The position numbers and the translations under genes are program-made. Below, piece by piece: positions 19,287 through 29,943 of a stretch of 64,000 nucleotides of DNA (positions are counted from its first letter, which is position 1; every line of letters starts with the position of its first letter). The stretch is taken from the NCBI GenBank assembly GCA_900298995.1, contig OMIC01000037.1, forward strand, positions 102,690 through 166,689, read 5' to 3'. This DNA is from Hyphomicrobiaceae bacterium. Its GTDB lineage: Bacteria; Pseudomonadota; Alphaproteobacteria; Rhizobiales; Aestuariivirgaceae. Below the pieces are notes generated by a model, which was given only the letters and a program-made list of their open reading frames with translations, ran no database searches and had not been told where the DNA came from.

Positions 19287-22046
19287 TCAGGCTCCCACCG
19301 GGGCGAGTGGCGCCGGCCTGAGAATGCCTGCGAGCGCAGTCTCGATCTGTTTGTGGCGCGCTGCGCTTTCGATCTTCGCTCCCGTAAGATCGGTCACGTA
19401 GAACACGTCAACAGCCTTCTCGCCAAATGTCGTGACATGCGCCGATGCAATATTGAGGTTCAGTCGGTAAAGCCCTTCGGTCAGATCATACAGCAGTCCA
19501 ATGCGGTCAAGGCCGTTGATTTCTATGACGGTGAAGCGGTTTGAGGACTGGTTGTCGATGATGACCCGGGGCTCGACTGTGAAGGCTTTGATCCTCTGCT
19601 GTGGCCTGTAGGCTCTCGATACGGCTTCCTTCAGGCGCAATTCACCGCGCAGCGCCTTGCGCACAAGTTCGGCGATACGCTCACCCCTGCGGCGCTCGTC
19701 TTCCTCGTCAACAAATTCGCGCTGGATCAGGATCGTGTCGAGAGCCATGCCATCCGTTGTGGTGAAGATCTGTGCGCCTGCAATGTTTGCTCCTGCAGCC
19801 GCACAGGCGCCGGTAATGAGCGCCAGCAGACGCGGATGATCAGGGGCATAGATGGTTAGTTCCGTGATCGCCGTGAAAGCATCGGTCTCAAGGCTCGTTA
19901 CGATGCTTTTGGGCGGAGCCTCGCAGATCAGTCGGGCATGTTTCAGCTGCTTCTCTGTGGAGGTTCCCAGCCAGTAGGCATCATAGTGACGCGCTGCATA
20001 GGCCTCCTTCTGGCCGCCGGTCCAGTTCGGGTAGCGCGCAAAGAACTCAGCCTGTGCGGTCGCCACGCGGTCCCTTCTCGAGACCGCAGTGTGCCCACCG
20101 GTGAGCACAGGCTCGGCCTCGGCATAGAGCGTGCGCAGCAACTGCCCCTTCCAGCCATTCCAGACTCCGGGCCCTACGGCACGGATGTCCGCGACAGTCA
20201 GGATGATGAGCAGCTTCAGGCGTTCGAGGCTCTGCACCACCGCGCAGAAGTCGAGAATTGTCTTGAAATCATTGAGGTCGCGCATCTGCGACGTTTCGCT
20301 CATCAGCAAGTGATGACGGATGAGCCAGGCAACGGTCTCTGTTTCCGATGCCGTAAGTCCGAAGCGCGGGCACAGGTCAAGTGCGATGCGCTCCCCCGCA
20401 ATCGAGTGGTCTTCTTTCCGGCCCTTGGCGATGTCATGAAGAAAGACCGCTACATAGAGAAGCCGGCGGCTGGTGATGGTGGGAAATATCGCCGTTGACA
20501 GCGGATGATCATCGGCCAGCCGACCACGTTCTATGGCGGACAGGTGCCCAACGGCTCGAATCAAATGTTCGTCAACTGTGTAATGATGATACATGTTGAA
20601 TTGCATCATTGCCACGACACGACCGAAAGGCGGAATGAACCGGCCCAGGACACCTGCCTCGTTCATCATTCTCAGCACGATGTCGGGGTCTTCTGATGCC
20701 GTGAGAATACCCAGAAACAGCGAGTTCGCCTCGGGATCCGACAGGATGCTGCGAATGAGCCCCAAGGACTTCCGCAGCAGTTTCAGAGCATCGGGATGGA
20801 TCTCCGCCCCCGTGCGACCAGCCGCTGCAAAGAGACGGATGGCATTGACGGGATCGCGGACAAACACATCTTGCGCGGTGGGCACGATGCGTCCGCTTTC
20901 AATTCTGAAGTCGGGTGCCTCTCGCAGCTCCCCGGAAGACTTCGCGACAAGCCGGCCAAGGACACGCCCCAGACCTGGAGTATCTTTCACTTGTGTAGCC
21001 TCAAGGCTGGCGCAGAGGATCCGCGTCAGGTCGCCGACGTCCTTTGCAACGAGAAAATAGTGTTTCATGAAGCGTTCGACATGCTTCAACCCGCCATGCG
21101 CCTTGTAACCAAGCCGCTCTGCGATATCGGGCTGACGATCAAAACTCAGCCGGTCTTCACCGCGCCTTGACAGGAAGTGCAGGTGGCAGCGCACGGCCCA
21201 CAGGAAGCGCTCGCACTTCTTGAAGACCGCAAGTTCCTCGCGCGAGAAAGCACCCTTCTCGGCGAGTTCATCAGTCGAATTCGTTGCGTAGATGTACTTC
21301 GCGATCCAGAAGAGCGTGTGCAGGTCGCGCAATCCGCCCTTGCCGTCCTTGACGTCGGGCTCCACGACATATCGGCTTTCACCGACCTTCATGTGGCGAA
21401 CGTCACGCTCTGCAAGCTTGTCGGCGATGAACTTCTTTGTGTCCCTGGACACGATTTCACGACGGAAATCGGTGACGAGCCGATTGAACAATGTCTCGTC
21501 GCCACAAATGAAGCGTGCTTCCAGTATGGCCGTCAGTATGGTGTTGTCGGATCGGGCCAGGCGGATGCACTCGTCGATATTGCGTGTGGCGTGGCCCACT
21601 TTCTGGCGCGTATCCCACAGGCAGTAGAGCATGAACTCCACGATGTTTCTGACCCTGTCACTCTGACGGGCAGGGAGAACGAACAGAAGATCAATATCGG
21701 ATCCAGGCGCCAGTGTGCCGCGCCCGTATCCGCCCACTGCCACCACGGCAATGGGTTCCTGTCCGCCATTGGAAGGATGGAGCCTCGTGTCGGCAAAGTG
21801 AAAGAGTTCGCGGACGAGGCTGTCCTCAACGTGGCTCAGATACTCTGCACAGGCCGTTCCATCGCCATCCGAGAGCAGCCGCATCTCTGCGAGGGCATAG
21901 GCATTGCTGAGAACGGCCTTCAAGATCCGGACAATCTCCGGACGCAGCTCGGCAGGGCTCTTTCGCTTCGCCTCGAATGCCTCGAGAAGCTCTGTCCGCA
22001 GCGTATCTGGCGGCGCGTCGCGGTGATGATGCAACGAGACTGTCAC
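19287..22046 (-). CDS. glnD: Bifunctional uridylyltransferase/uridylyl-removing enzyme (PII sensor)
   Basis: 919 residues. The nucleotidyltransferase domain has VGGYGRGTLAPGSDIDLLF (about 105-123). A middle HD domain with VFLHDIAKGRKEDHS provides uridylyl removal. Two C-terminal ACT domains follow (ELTIYAPDHPRLLALITG and IEINGLDRIGLLYDLT), which sense glutamine. GlnD modifies PII proteins and so sets nitrogen status control. The start overlaps the mutS stop by four bases, so translation is probably coupled to mutS. Confidence 0.97.
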   Translation of the reverse strand: MTVSLHHHRDAPPDTLRTELLEAFEAKRKSPAELRPEIVRILKAVLSNAYALAEMRLLSDGDGTACAEYLSHVEDSLVRELFHFADTRLHPSNGGQEPIAVVAVGGYGRGTLAPGSDIDLLFVLPARQSDRVRNIVEFMLYCLWDTRQKVGHATRNIDECIRLARSDNTILTAILEARFICGDETLFNRLVTDFRREIVSRDTKKFIADKLAERDVRHMKVGESRYVVEPDVKDGKGGLRDLHTLFWIAKYIYATNSTDELAEKGAFSREELAVFKKCERFLWAVRCHLHFLSRRGEDRLSFDRQPDIAERLGYKAHGGLKHVERFMKHYFLVAKDVGDLTRILCASLEATQVKDTPGLGRVLGRLVAKSSGELREAPDFRIESGRIVPTAQDVFVRDPVNAIRLFAAAGRTGAEIHPDALKLLRKSLGLIRSILSDPEANSLFLGILTASEDPDIVLRMMNEAGVLGRFIPPFGRVVAMMQFNMYHHYTVDEHLIRAVGHLSAIERGRLADDHPLSTAIFPTITSRRLLYVAVFLHDIAKGRKEDHSIAGERIALDLCPRFGLTASETETVAWLIRHHLLMSETSQMRDLNDFKTILDFCAVVQSLERLKLLIILTVADIRAVGPGVWNGWKGQLLRTLYAEAEPVLTGGHTAVSRRDRVATAQAEFFARYPNWTGGQKEAYAARHYDAYWLGTSTEKQLKHARLICEAPPKSIVTSLETDAFTAITELTIYAPDHPRLLALITGACAAAGANIAGAQIFTTTDGMALDTILIQREFVDEEDERRRGERIAELVRKALRGELRLKEAVSRAYRPQQRIKAFTVEPRVIIDNQSSNRFTVIEINGLDRIGLLYDLTEGLYRLNLNIASAHVTTFGEKAVDVFYVTDLTGAKIESAARHKQIETALAGILRPAPLAPVGA

Positions 22047-24742
22047 GGTCGATCATCCCGGAGGAGCGAAGCCAGTTCATAGATCAGCTCAAGGGCCTCG
22101 CGTGGCGAAAGATCATCGGCGGCGATGTTCCGAAGCCGTTTCTCGACGGCCGACTCCCTCAGAAGCGCGGGACTTGCGACCGAAAAGAGCGGGAGTTCCT
22201 CGGCGAGATTTGACGCACTCACCTTGCTGCCCTCACGCTCAAGCCGCTCCAGAACCTTCTGTGCACGGTTGATGACAGCAGGTGGAAGTCCAGCGAGCCT
22301 CGCAACATGGATTCCGTAGGAACGGTCGGCGACGCCCGACGTGACTTCATGCAGGAATATGATCTGGTCTTGCCACTCCCTTACCTTCATCGTCGCGTTA
22401 GCGAGATGCGGGAGCTTCGCGGCCAGGCAGGTCAGTTCATGGTAATGGGTCGCGAACAGCGCACGGCACTTGTTGACGCCATGCAGATGTTCAAGTGTCG
22501 CCCAGGCGATGGAGAGGCCGTCGTAGGTTGCGGTCCCACGTCCGATTTCGTCCAGAATAACAAAGGAGCGCTCCGTCGCCTGATTCAGGATTGCAGCCGT
22601 CTCGATCATTTCCACCATGAAAGTGGAACGCCCGCGCGCCAGATCATCAGCGGCGCCGACGCGGCTGAACAGCCTGTCCACGACACCGAAATGCGCTTCA
22701 TTGGCAGGAACGAAGGATCCCATCTGTGCGAGGATCACGATCAGTGCGTTCTGTCGCAGATAGGTTGACTTGCCGGCCATGTTGGGACCGGTGAGCAGGC
22801 AGAGCCGCTTGCCGTCTCCCGGAATGCTGCAGTCATTGGCCACGAATGATCCGGCCGCACTGTCCTGGAGTGCTGCCTCCACAACCGGATGACGTCCGCC
22901 TGTGATCGTGAAGCCCAGAGATCCATCGACCTTGGGTCTCATATAGCGGCGCTTTTCGGCCAGTTGCGCCAGCGCCGCTGCCGCGTCGAGCTGCGCCACG
23001 GCCTCGGCAATTTCGGAGATGTGGTTGCGACGAGCGAGGACCGTCCCGCAGAGATGCGCAAAGATCTCGAGTTCGAGAGCAAGGGCCTTTTCGGCTGCCG
23101 CGGCGATCCGCTGGCCGAGCGAGGCCAGTTCGGCGGTGACAAAGCGCATGGCATTGGCCACTGTCTGGCGGTGCATGAAGAAGCCGGGCTCTCCGGCTGT
23201 CTGCAGTGCACTGGCGGCGTTCGCGGGAACCTCGATGAAATAGCCGAGCACGTTGTTGTGCTTGACCTTGAGTGACTTGACGCCTGATGTCTCGCAGTAA
23301 CGGGTCTGCAGGCCTGCGACGACATGGCGGGGTTGATCACGCAGGGAACGGTTCTCATCGAGGTCTGCTGAATACCCGTCGCGCACAAAGCCGCCATCGC
23401 GCGAATAGCCTGGCAATTCACTGGCAAGTGCGGCGTCGAGTTCGCTGGCGAGTACGCGGTCAGCCAGGATGAGTGTGTCGCGAATCTTGCCGAGGTTCAA
23501 TGGCAGTCCACTGATGGTGGCGCTCTCGGTCAGCCGCTGTGCCAGCGTACCAGCCATGATCAAGCCATCCCGGACGGCTGCGAGATCGCGCGGTCCGCCT
23601 CGCGACAAGGCCAAACGGCCGAGCGCGCGTTCAAGATCGGGCATGGCGGAGAGCTGCCGCCGGACCTCCCCGCGCAGCAGTCCATCGTTCAGGAAATGCG
23701 CGACCTCGTCCAGCCGGTGAGCGATGAGATGAGGATCACAGAGGGGGTTTGACAGACGCGATCCGATGCAGCGTGAGCCCGCTGCCGTGACGGCATGATC
23801 GATGACGGAGAGCAGGCTTCCCTTGCGTTCTCCTTGCAGGGTCCTGGCAAGCTCCAGATTGGCTCTTGTGGCCGGGTCTATCAGCAGTGTTGCGGAAGCG
23901 GTCTCGCGGCGCGGTGGCCGGAAATGCGGGATCCGGCCTGCCTGGGTGATGACGATGTATTCCAGGAGTCCCCCGACAGCCGATATCTCGGGACGCGTGA
24001 AACTGCCGAAACCCTCGAGAGCGGCGACGTCGAAATGCTCCTTCAGCCGACGCTCGGCGGCTAGGGAGTCGAAGCGGACGGCGGGCAGCGGCGTGACCGG
24101 TGCGCCCGTCCTGGACAGGAGGCGGGAGATTTCCTCATCCTCGAGAAGCTTGTCGGGCACCACGATCTCGCGCGGCTCAAGACGGGCGAGGTCGGCCGCG
24201 AGCCGGCCCGCCGAAGTCGTCAGGACTGCCAGCTCGCCGGCGCTGATGTCAGCCCAGGCGATGGCTATTTCGGACGCTGACCGGTTGTGCGTGACGCTCA
24301 CCAGGAAGTTGTGGCTGCGGGACTCGAGGAGGCTGTCTTCCGTCAGAGTGCCGGGGGTGACGAGGCGCACGACATCCCGTTTCACCACGGCCTTCGAGCC
24401 CCGCTTGCGGGCGTCTGCGGGATCCTCCAGCTGCTCGCAGACGGCCACCCGGTGACCAAGCCGGATCAGCTTTTGAAGATAGCCATCCGCGGCATGCACC
24501 GGGACCCCGCACATGGGGATATCCTGGCCCAGATGCTTTCCGCGCTTCGTCAGGGTAATGCCAAGGGCGGATGCGGCAATCTCCGCATCCTCGAAGAAGA
24601 GTTCATAGAAGTCGCCCATGCGAAAAAACAGCAGGCTCCCCGGGTTTGCCTGCTTCAGCACCAGAAACTGGGCCATAATGGGGGTGGGGCGCTGGACGCC
24701 CTCCTCTTCCCCCTCGCCGCTGCTGAGGTCCAATCTGTCCAC
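22043..24742 (-). CDS. mutS: DNA mismatch repair protein MutS
   Basis: 899 residues. The mismatch-recognition motif with Phe-x-Glu is in FFRMGDFYELFFEDA near residue 45. The ATPase has Walker A GPNMAGKSTYLRQ and Walker B FVILDEIGRGTATYDG. The C-terminal composite region (SREALELIYELASLL) matches the dimerisation end of MutS1. It recognises mispairs and recruits MutL. It is the first gene of the mutS-glnD-murJ block and is divergent from the malic enzyme gene. An antisense frame over its 5' end is an artefact. Confidence 0.97.
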   Translation of the reverse strand: MDRLDLSSGEGEEEGVQRPTPIMAQFLVLKQANPGSLLFFRMGDFYELFFEDAEIAASALGITLTKRGKHLGQDIPMCGVPVHAADGYLQKLIRLGHRVAVCEQLEDPADARKRGSKAVVKRDVVRLVTPGTLTEDSLLESRSHNFLVSVTHNRSASEIAIAWADISAGELAVLTTSAGRLAADLARLEPREIVVPDKLLEDEEISRLLSRTGAPVTPLPAVRFDSLAAERRLKEHFDVAALEGFGSFTRPEISAVGGLLEYIVITQAGRIPHFRPPRRETASATLLIDPATRANLELARTLQGERKGSLLSVIDHAVTAAGSRCIGSRLSNPLCDPHLIAHRLDEVAHFLNDGLLRGEVRRQLSAMPDLERALGRLALSRGGPRDLAAVRDGLIMAGTLAQRLTESATISGLPLNLGKIRDTLILADRVLASELDAALASELPGYSRDGGFVRDGYSADLDENRSLRDQPRHVVAGLQTRYCETSGVKSLKVKHNNVLGYFIEVPANAASALQTAGEPGFFMHRQTVANAMRFVTAELASLGQRIAAAAEKALALELEIFAHLCGTVLARRNHISEIAEAVAQLDAAAALAQLAEKRRYMRPKVDGSLGFTITGGRHPVVEAALQDSAAGSFVANDCSIPGDGKRLCLLTGPNMAGKSTYLRQNALIVILAQMGSFVPANEAHFGVVDRLFSRVGAADDLARGRSTFMVEMIETAAILNQATERSFVILDEIGRGTATYDGLSIAWATLEHLHGVNKCRALFATHYHELTCLAAKLPHLANATMKVREWQDQIIFLHEVTSGVADRSYGIHVARLAGLPPAVINRAQKVLERLEREGSKVSASNLAEELPLFSVASPALLRESAVEKRLRNIAADDLSPREALELIYELASLLRDDRP

Positions 24743-24865
24743 GCGTCATCCATAGCAGGAATCGCAGCCAACGGCACAAGGCGGGAATTCAAGCCCTTGA
24801 GTGTCAGACCGCCCCTCTTTAGGGTGTCTGGAACCAGTTTTTCAATTGTTCCCCGAGGTCAAGAC

Positions 24866-27136
24866 ATGGACCACAAGCCGCGCCGGCCGTCCTTCACGGA
24901 TGAGGAGGCCCTGCAATTTCACAACCGCGGCAAGCCGGGCAAGCTGGAAATCACCCCGACCAAGCCCATGGCGACCCAGCGCGACCTCTCTCTGGCCTAT
25001 AGCCCGGGGGTCGCGGTGCCGGTGCGGCGTATCGCGGAGGTGCCTGAGACCGCCTATGACTATACGGCCAAGGGCAATCTTGTTGCCGTCATTTCCAACG
25101 GCACTGCCATTCTGGGGCTTGGCGATCTTGGTGCGCTGGCATCAAAGCCGGTGATGGAAGGCAAGGCGGTTCTGTTCAAGCGCTTCGCCGATGTCGATTC
25201 CATCGACCTTGAGGTCGATACCAAGGACGTTGAGGCTTTCATCAACGCCGTCCGCTATCTCGGTCCCTCCTTCGGCGGCATCAATCTCGAGGATATACGT
25301 GCGCCAGACTGCTTCATCATCGAGCAGCGCCTGCGCGAGCTCATGGATATTCCGGTGTTCCATGACGATCAGCATGGCACCGCCATCATTGCCACTGCCG
25401 GCCTCATCAATGCGCTTCATCTCACGAAGCGCGATCTGTCGAGTGTCAAGATCGTCTGCAACGGTGCGGGTGCTGCGGCGATAGCCTGTGTCGAACTCAT
25501 CAAGTCGCTCGGCGTGCCAAACGGCAACGTCATCCTCGCCGATTCCAAGGGTGTTGTGTACAAGGGCCGCAGCGATGGCATGAATCAGTGGAAGTCGGCA
25601 CATGCCGTTGACACCCCCGCCCGCACGCTGGCCGAGGCGCTTGACGGAGCAGACGTGTTCTTCGGCCTGTCCGTTGCCGGTGCGCTCACGCCACAGATGG
25701 TCCGGACAATGGCGCCGGACCCAGTCATCTTCGCCATGGCCAATCCCGATCCGGAAATAACGCCCGAGGAGGTCGCCAAGGTTCGCCCGGATGCGATCAT
25801 GGCCACGGGCCGATCAGATTATCCCAATCAGATCAACAATGTGCTGGGCTTCCCCTATATCTTCCGCGGAGCCCTGGACGTGCGGGCGCGTACCATCAAT
25901 GACGAGATGAAGATTGCTGCGGCCCAGGCCCTCGCCGGATTGGCACGGGAGGATGTGCCCGATGAGGTCGCCGCCGCCTATCACGGAACCAGGCCAAGTT
26001 TCGGCCGTGACTATCTGATCCCCGTTCCGTTCGATCCCCGCCTGATCTCGACCATTCCGGTCTCGGTCGCCAGGGCAGCGATGGAGAGTGGTGTCGCTCG
26101 CCGTCATATTGCCAATCTGGAGGAATATGGCCGCACCCTGTCCGCGAGGCTCGATCCCATCGCCGGCACGCTTCAGAGTGTCTTTGAAAAGGTGCGCGTT
26201 GCGCCCAAGCGCGTGGTTTTCGCCGAAGGTGAGGAAGATCGCATGATCCGCGCGGCCAACAGCTTTGCCAGCGCAGGGTTGGGACGGGCAATCCTGATCG
26301 GGCGCGAAGTCGAGATCGAGAACACGCTGCGCAATGGCACACTGGAACTCAATGAAAGCGTCGAGATTTCAAACGCGCGGCTTTCCGACCGCAATGTCGA
26401 CTATGCGAATTTTCTATACGAACGCCTGCAGCGCAATGGTTTCCTGTTCCGCGATTGCCAGCGCATGGTCAACCAGGATCGCAACGTCTTTGCAGCCTGC
26501 ATGGTGGCGATGGGTGATGCTGATGCGATGGTCACTGGCCTGACGCGGAATTTCTCCGTGGCGCTCGACAATGTCCGGCAGGCCATCGATCACCGTCCCG
26601 GCCACCGGCCCATCGGCGTGTCCATGGCCCTGGTGCGGGGACGCACCGTGTTCATTGCCGACACGTCGATCCATGAGTTGCCGTCGGCGGAAGAACTGGC
26701 CGACATCGCACAGGAAGCTGCCGGTGTCGCACGCCGCTTTGGCTATGAGCCACGTGTTGCCTTCCTCTCCTATTCGACATTCGGCTATCCGCGCGGTGAA
26801 CGAGCGGAATATGTGCGCAATGCAGTCTCGGTCCTCGACCGCCGCCATGTCGATTTCGAGTATGAAGGCGAGATGGCGGCGGACGTGGCTCTTTCGCCGG
26901 AGGCCATGGCTTTGTACCCCTTCTGCAGGCTGACAGGTCCGGCAAATGTACTCGTGATGCCTGCAGCCCACTCCGCCTCGATCTCCACCAAGATGCTGCA
27001 GCAGCTGGGCGGTGTCACCGTCGTTGGTCCTCTGCTCACCGGCCTTGATCGTCCGGTCCAGATTGCTTCTATGTCCGCGACGGCATCGGAGATCCTCAAC
27101 CTTGCCGTCATTGCAGCCTATGACATCAACCGTTAG
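24866..27136 (+). CDS. maeB: NADP-dependent malic enzyme with C-terminal phosphotransacetylase-like domain
   Basis: 756 residues in two domains. Residues 1-430 are malic enzyme ([60 protein letters not shown]). Residues 440-756 resemble phosphate acetyltransferase ([41 protein letters not shown]). It decarboxylates malate to pyruvate; in this two-domain class the PTA-like part is regulatory rather than catalytic. The open frame extends upstream to 24287, antisense to mutS, but the ATG at 24866 gives the family N-terminus. Its 3' end overlaps the convergent olsB gene by 11 bases. Confidence 0.95.
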   Translation: MDHKPRRPSFTDEEALQFHNRGKPGKLEITPTKPMATQRDLSLAYSPGVAVPVRRIAEVPETAYDYTAKGNLVAVISNGTAILGLGDLGALASKPVMEGKAVLFKRFADVDSIDLEVDTKDVEAFINAVRYLGPSFGGINLEDIRAPDCFIIEQRLRELMDIPVFHDDQHGTAIIATAGLINALHLTKRDLSSVKIVCNGAGAAAIACVELIKSLGVPNGNVILADSKGVVYKGRSDGMNQWKSAHAVDTPARTLAEALDGADVFFGLSVAGALTPQMVRTMAPDPVIFAMANPDPEITPEEVAKVRPDAIMATGRSDYPNQINNVLGFPYIFRGALDVRARTINDEMKIAAAQALAGLAREDVPDEVAAAYHGTRPSFGRDYLIPVPFDPRLISTIPVSVARAAMESGVARRHIANLEEYGRTLSARLDPIAGTLQSVFEKVRVAPKRVVFAEGEEDRMIRAANSFASAGLGRAILIGREVEIENTLRNGTLELNESVEISNARLSDRNVDYANFLYERLQRNGFLFRDCQRMVNQDRNVFAACMVAMGDADAMVTGLTRNFSVALDNVRQAIDHRPGHRPIGVSMALVRGRTVFIADTSIHELPSAEELADIAQEAAGVARRFGYEPRVAFLSYSTFGYPRGERAEYVRNAVSVLDRRHVDFEYEGEMAADVALSPEAMALYPFCRLTGPANVLVMPAAHSASISTKMLQQLGGVTVVGPLLTGLDRPVQIASMSATASEILNLAVIAAYDINR

Positions 27137-27962
27137 TGCCGTTTGGTTGCCCGAAATGCGCGAAATAGCGCGAGTTGATGGCTGCCACCGGTAAAATGAT
27201 GAGTACATCGGTCGTGTTGAACTGTGCATCGATCACGGCGCCGTCGCCGATGTGGCATCCAAGCCGCAGATAGCCCTTGATCAGTGGCGGAAGGGACACG
27301 AGCGCGCGCCGCTTCTGTCCATCCGTCAGGGCCAGGCGTCTCATCTCGACCCTTGTTTCCGGCAAGGCGCGCACGCGCCACTCGTCCTGCGGAATCGCAT
27401 CCGCCAGTACGCTGAGCGCCAGCGCATGCGCCTCGGGATCCGTCCCCTCGAGACTGGCGCAACCCAGCATCACATCCATGCCGTGGGCCCGCACATAGTT
27501 CCAGATACCCTGCCAGAGGAGTTCCAGCACCGGCTTTGTGCGAAAAGGCTTGAGAACACAGGATCGGCCAAGCTCAAGAAAGCGCAGTCCGCGATGTGCG
27601 GCCAGCAGGGGGGCGACATCGAATTCGCGCTGCGAATAGAGGCCGCCGCTGGCATCGGCGATCTCCTGGCGTAGCAGGCGGTAGGTTCCGATCAGCTCGC
27701 CGTCATCCAGCATGATCGGATCATCATGCGGGCTTGCTCCGGCATGTACGACAACGAGATGATCACAAAGGTCGTCGTAATGATCACGATCCAGCCGCCT
27801 GGTCTGTGCGATGACATCCGGGCGTGCTTTCATTTCCTCATAGAACACCCTGTAGCGAAGGTGCTGACAGGCAAGAACGTCCTCGGGGCGGGTTGCCAGA
27901 CGGAGCAGGAATTGGCCGCGGGTCGTTTGAATGTCCGGCATGGATCTCGGCGTATGGCTCAC
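27126..27962 (-). CDS. olsB: Acyl-ACP-dependent ornithine N-acyltransferase (OlsB-like, GNAT fold)
   Basis: 278 residues. The segments ACQHLRYRVFYEEM, DHLVVV, IGTYRLLRQEIA, LELGRSCVLKPFR and GCASLEGTDPEAHA are the conserved string of the OlsB/hemolysin-like acyltransferase family. OlsB transfers a 3-hydroxyacyl chain to ornithine to give lyso-ornithine lipid. The PlsC-type gene at 35407-36183 could supply the second step (OlsA role), but it is not adjacent. ATG codons at 27962 and 27941 are both usable starts. Convergent with maeB. Confidence 0.82.
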   Translation of the reverse strand: MSHTPRSMPDIQTTRGQFLLRLATRPEDVLACQHLRYRVFYEEMKARPDVIAQTRRLDRDHYDDLCDHLVVVHAGASPHDDPIMLDDGELIGTYRLLRQEIADASGGLYSQREFDVAPLLAAHRGLRFLELGRSCVLKPFRTKPVLELLWQGIWNYVRAHGMDVMLGCASLEGTDPEAHALALSVLADAIPQDEWRVRALPETRVEMRRLALTDGQKRRALVSLPPLIKGYLRLGCHIGDGAVIDAQFNTTDVLIILPVAAINSRYFAHFGQPNGTNG

Positions 27963-28010
27963 GCAAGTTGTTTGCCACAGACACCGCCAATGTGAAAGTT
28001 CAATGACTGT

Positions 28011-29867
28011 TCAGGCGGCGGCCTGCCGCATGACCAGCCGGGCGATAGTCTCCTCGAGATCCTGGCGATCAAAAGGTTTGGACAGATAGCCATCCATGCC
28101 GGCCTCGAGACACTCGGCGATGTCATCCTTGTGGGCATTGGCGGTCAGGGCCAGAATCGGCAGGCGCGGTGATCCGCGCTGGAGTTCGAGGCGGCGGATC
28201 TGACGTGTCGTCTCAATACCATCAAGAACCGGCATCTCCACATCCATGATCACGAGATGCGGCTGCTCGTCCGACTGAAGCGCCATCAGCACTTCACGGC
28301 CATTGAGGACATGGCTCACCTGATAGCCCTCACGTCGCAGCACGGTTTGCGCCAGCAGAGCATTGACGGGGTTGTCCTCGGCCAGCAACACGCGAAGTGG
28401 TGCGCGGTTGCGATCGGTTCTTGCGATGTCTCTGAGATCCTGCACCGCGGCGGCGATCATGTCCTGGGGAGAGCCTGACAGCAATTTGAGCAGCGATTGG
28501 CGGCGGAAGGGCTTCAGAACATAGCCCGAGACCGGAGCGCTGAGCAGATCGTGCCGTTGACGCCGTTCCTCGGCGCGCATCAGCACGAAGATCCGCAAGC
28601 CCGAAACACTGTCGTATTGCCGGAGAACATCTGCAAACTCGCAGTCGCAGATGATGGTCGCACCGGCTGCAATCTCACCGCGCCCAAGGCTTGTTGTGAG
28701 ATCGTCGATTTCCGGCAGAATGCAAACCCGAGCACCGCTCTCTGACAGTGTGTCACGTATGTGGTTCACCGTGAGCCCTGGTCGTGCTGCCAGAACGAAG
28801 GTCTGGCCTTGCAACTGCTGGACAGCCGGAAGGCGATCGCCCTCGGCAAGCGGCAAGCTGACCTGGAACACGGATCCATGACCGGGGGATGATCTGACGG
28901 AGATGCTTCCTCCCATGGCCCCGATCAGCTTCCGCGAAATGGTGAGCCCCAGTCCCGCGCCGCCGAAAAGCCGACGTGTTTCCTCATTGCCCTGCATGAA
29001 TTCATCAAAGATGCGCTGCTGTTCGTCTGGTGTCATGCCGATACCGGTGTCACTCACGGTAATCGTCAGTTGATCGGCGGCCGACGGTGTGGCGTTGATC
29101 GCAACGCCGCCTGCGGATGTGAATTTGATGGCGTTGCCACAGAGGTTGAGAAGCACCTGACGCAGCCGCTTCTCATCGCCGGCAATGAGAGATGGTATCT
29201 GGCCTGAGACGAAGCAGGAAATCTCAATTCCCTTTGCGTGGGCGCGCGGTGCCAGCAACTCGGTTACGGATTCGATCAGCGCTGCTAGATCAAAGCGGTC
29301 CTGCGCGAGGGTTACGTCATCGCGCTCTGCGAGAGAGGCATCCAGAAGCTCATCGACGATCGAGAGCAGTGCGCGCGCCGAGGCGTCGGCTGTTTTTGCG
29401 TAGTTGCGCTGCTCGGCCGAAAGCGGCGTCTCCAGAAGCAGTCCGATCATGCCGATGATCCCATTCATCGGTGTCCGGATCTCATGGCTTGTAATGGCAA
29501 GAAATCGGGACTTGGCGCTGCTGGAGGCTTCCGCCCTCAGTCGCGCCTCGTGCAGGGCGGCCGCCGTCGTTGCAAGGGCAGCAAGGCGGCGGCGGGTCCC
29601 GCGACGCCACACGAACTGGCCAAGCGTGATTCCGATCGATGTAATGAGGCCTGCGACTACCAGGCCGAAGACCAGGTAGCGCGATCCGGTGGATAGTGCA
29701 GTTGCGATCGCCAGTCCGCTCAGGAGTGCAACCAGCGATGCCGAGGCGATCAGCGTGCCGTATCCGACTTCGGGTCTGGCCAGCTGCTGCAAGGCGCGGC
29801 CAAGCGTTGCATCCTGTTCCGGTGCGGGCAAGGCAGCATCAGGCGCGGTCTGGTCGGTAAGGCCCAT
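28011..29867 (-). CDS. Hybrid sensor histidine kinase with pseudo-receiver and receiver domains
   Basis: 618 residues from the ATG at 29867; the frame continues to a TTG at 29897. Two adjacent hydrophobic segments (about 38-60 and 64-86) with almost no periplasmic loop are followed by the dimerisation helix [19 protein letters not shown] (His about 128) and an HATPase domain with DTGIGM and [13 protein letters not shown]. Residues about 345-460 look like a degenerate receiver. The last domain is a complete receiver with [12 protein letters not shown] (Asp about 542), LALTANA and LSKPFD. No dedicated sensor domain is visible and no response regulator is adjacent. The stimulus is unknown. Confidence 0.9.
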   Translation of the reverse strand: MGLTDQTAPDAALPAPEQDATLGRALQQLARPEVGYGTLIASASLVALLSGLAIATALSTGSRYLVFGLVVAGLITSIGITLGQFVWRRGTRRRLAALATTAAALHEARLRAEASSSAKSRFLAITSHEIRTPMNGIIGMIGLLLETPLSAEQRNYAKTADASARALLSIVDELLDASLAERDDVTLAQDRFDLAALIESVTELLAPRAHAKGIEISCFVSGQIPSLIAGDEKRLRQVLLNLCGNAIKFTSAGGVAINATPSAADQLTITVSDTGIGMTPDEQQRIFDEFMQGNEETRRLFGGAGLGLTISRKLIGAMGGSISVRSSPGHGSVFQVSLPLAEGDRLPAVQQLQGQTFVLAARPGLTVNHIRDTLSESGARVCILPEIDDLTTSLGRGEIAAGATIICDCEFADVLRQYDSVSGLRIFVLMRAEERRQRHDLLSAPVSGYVLKPFRRQSLLKLLSGSPQDMIAAAVQDLRDIARTDRNRAPLRVLLAEDNPVNALLAQTVLRREGYQVSHVLNGREVLMALQSDEQPHLVIMDVEMPVLDGIETTRQIRRLELQRGSPRLPILALTANAHKDDIAECLEAGMDGYLSKPFDRQDLEETIARLVMRQAAA

Positions 29868-29943
29868 GGAAGAAGCTCTGCCATGACCGGATTGCAAAAG
29901 CCTTACAGGCTTCAGACGTGGTAAATGAATGGTAAACAGGCGA

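Noticed and set aside
24287..24865. A 193-codon N-terminal extension of the malic enzyme frame
   Set aside because: It is antisense to mutS for most of its length and the ATG at 24866 gives the expected malic enzyme N-terminus.
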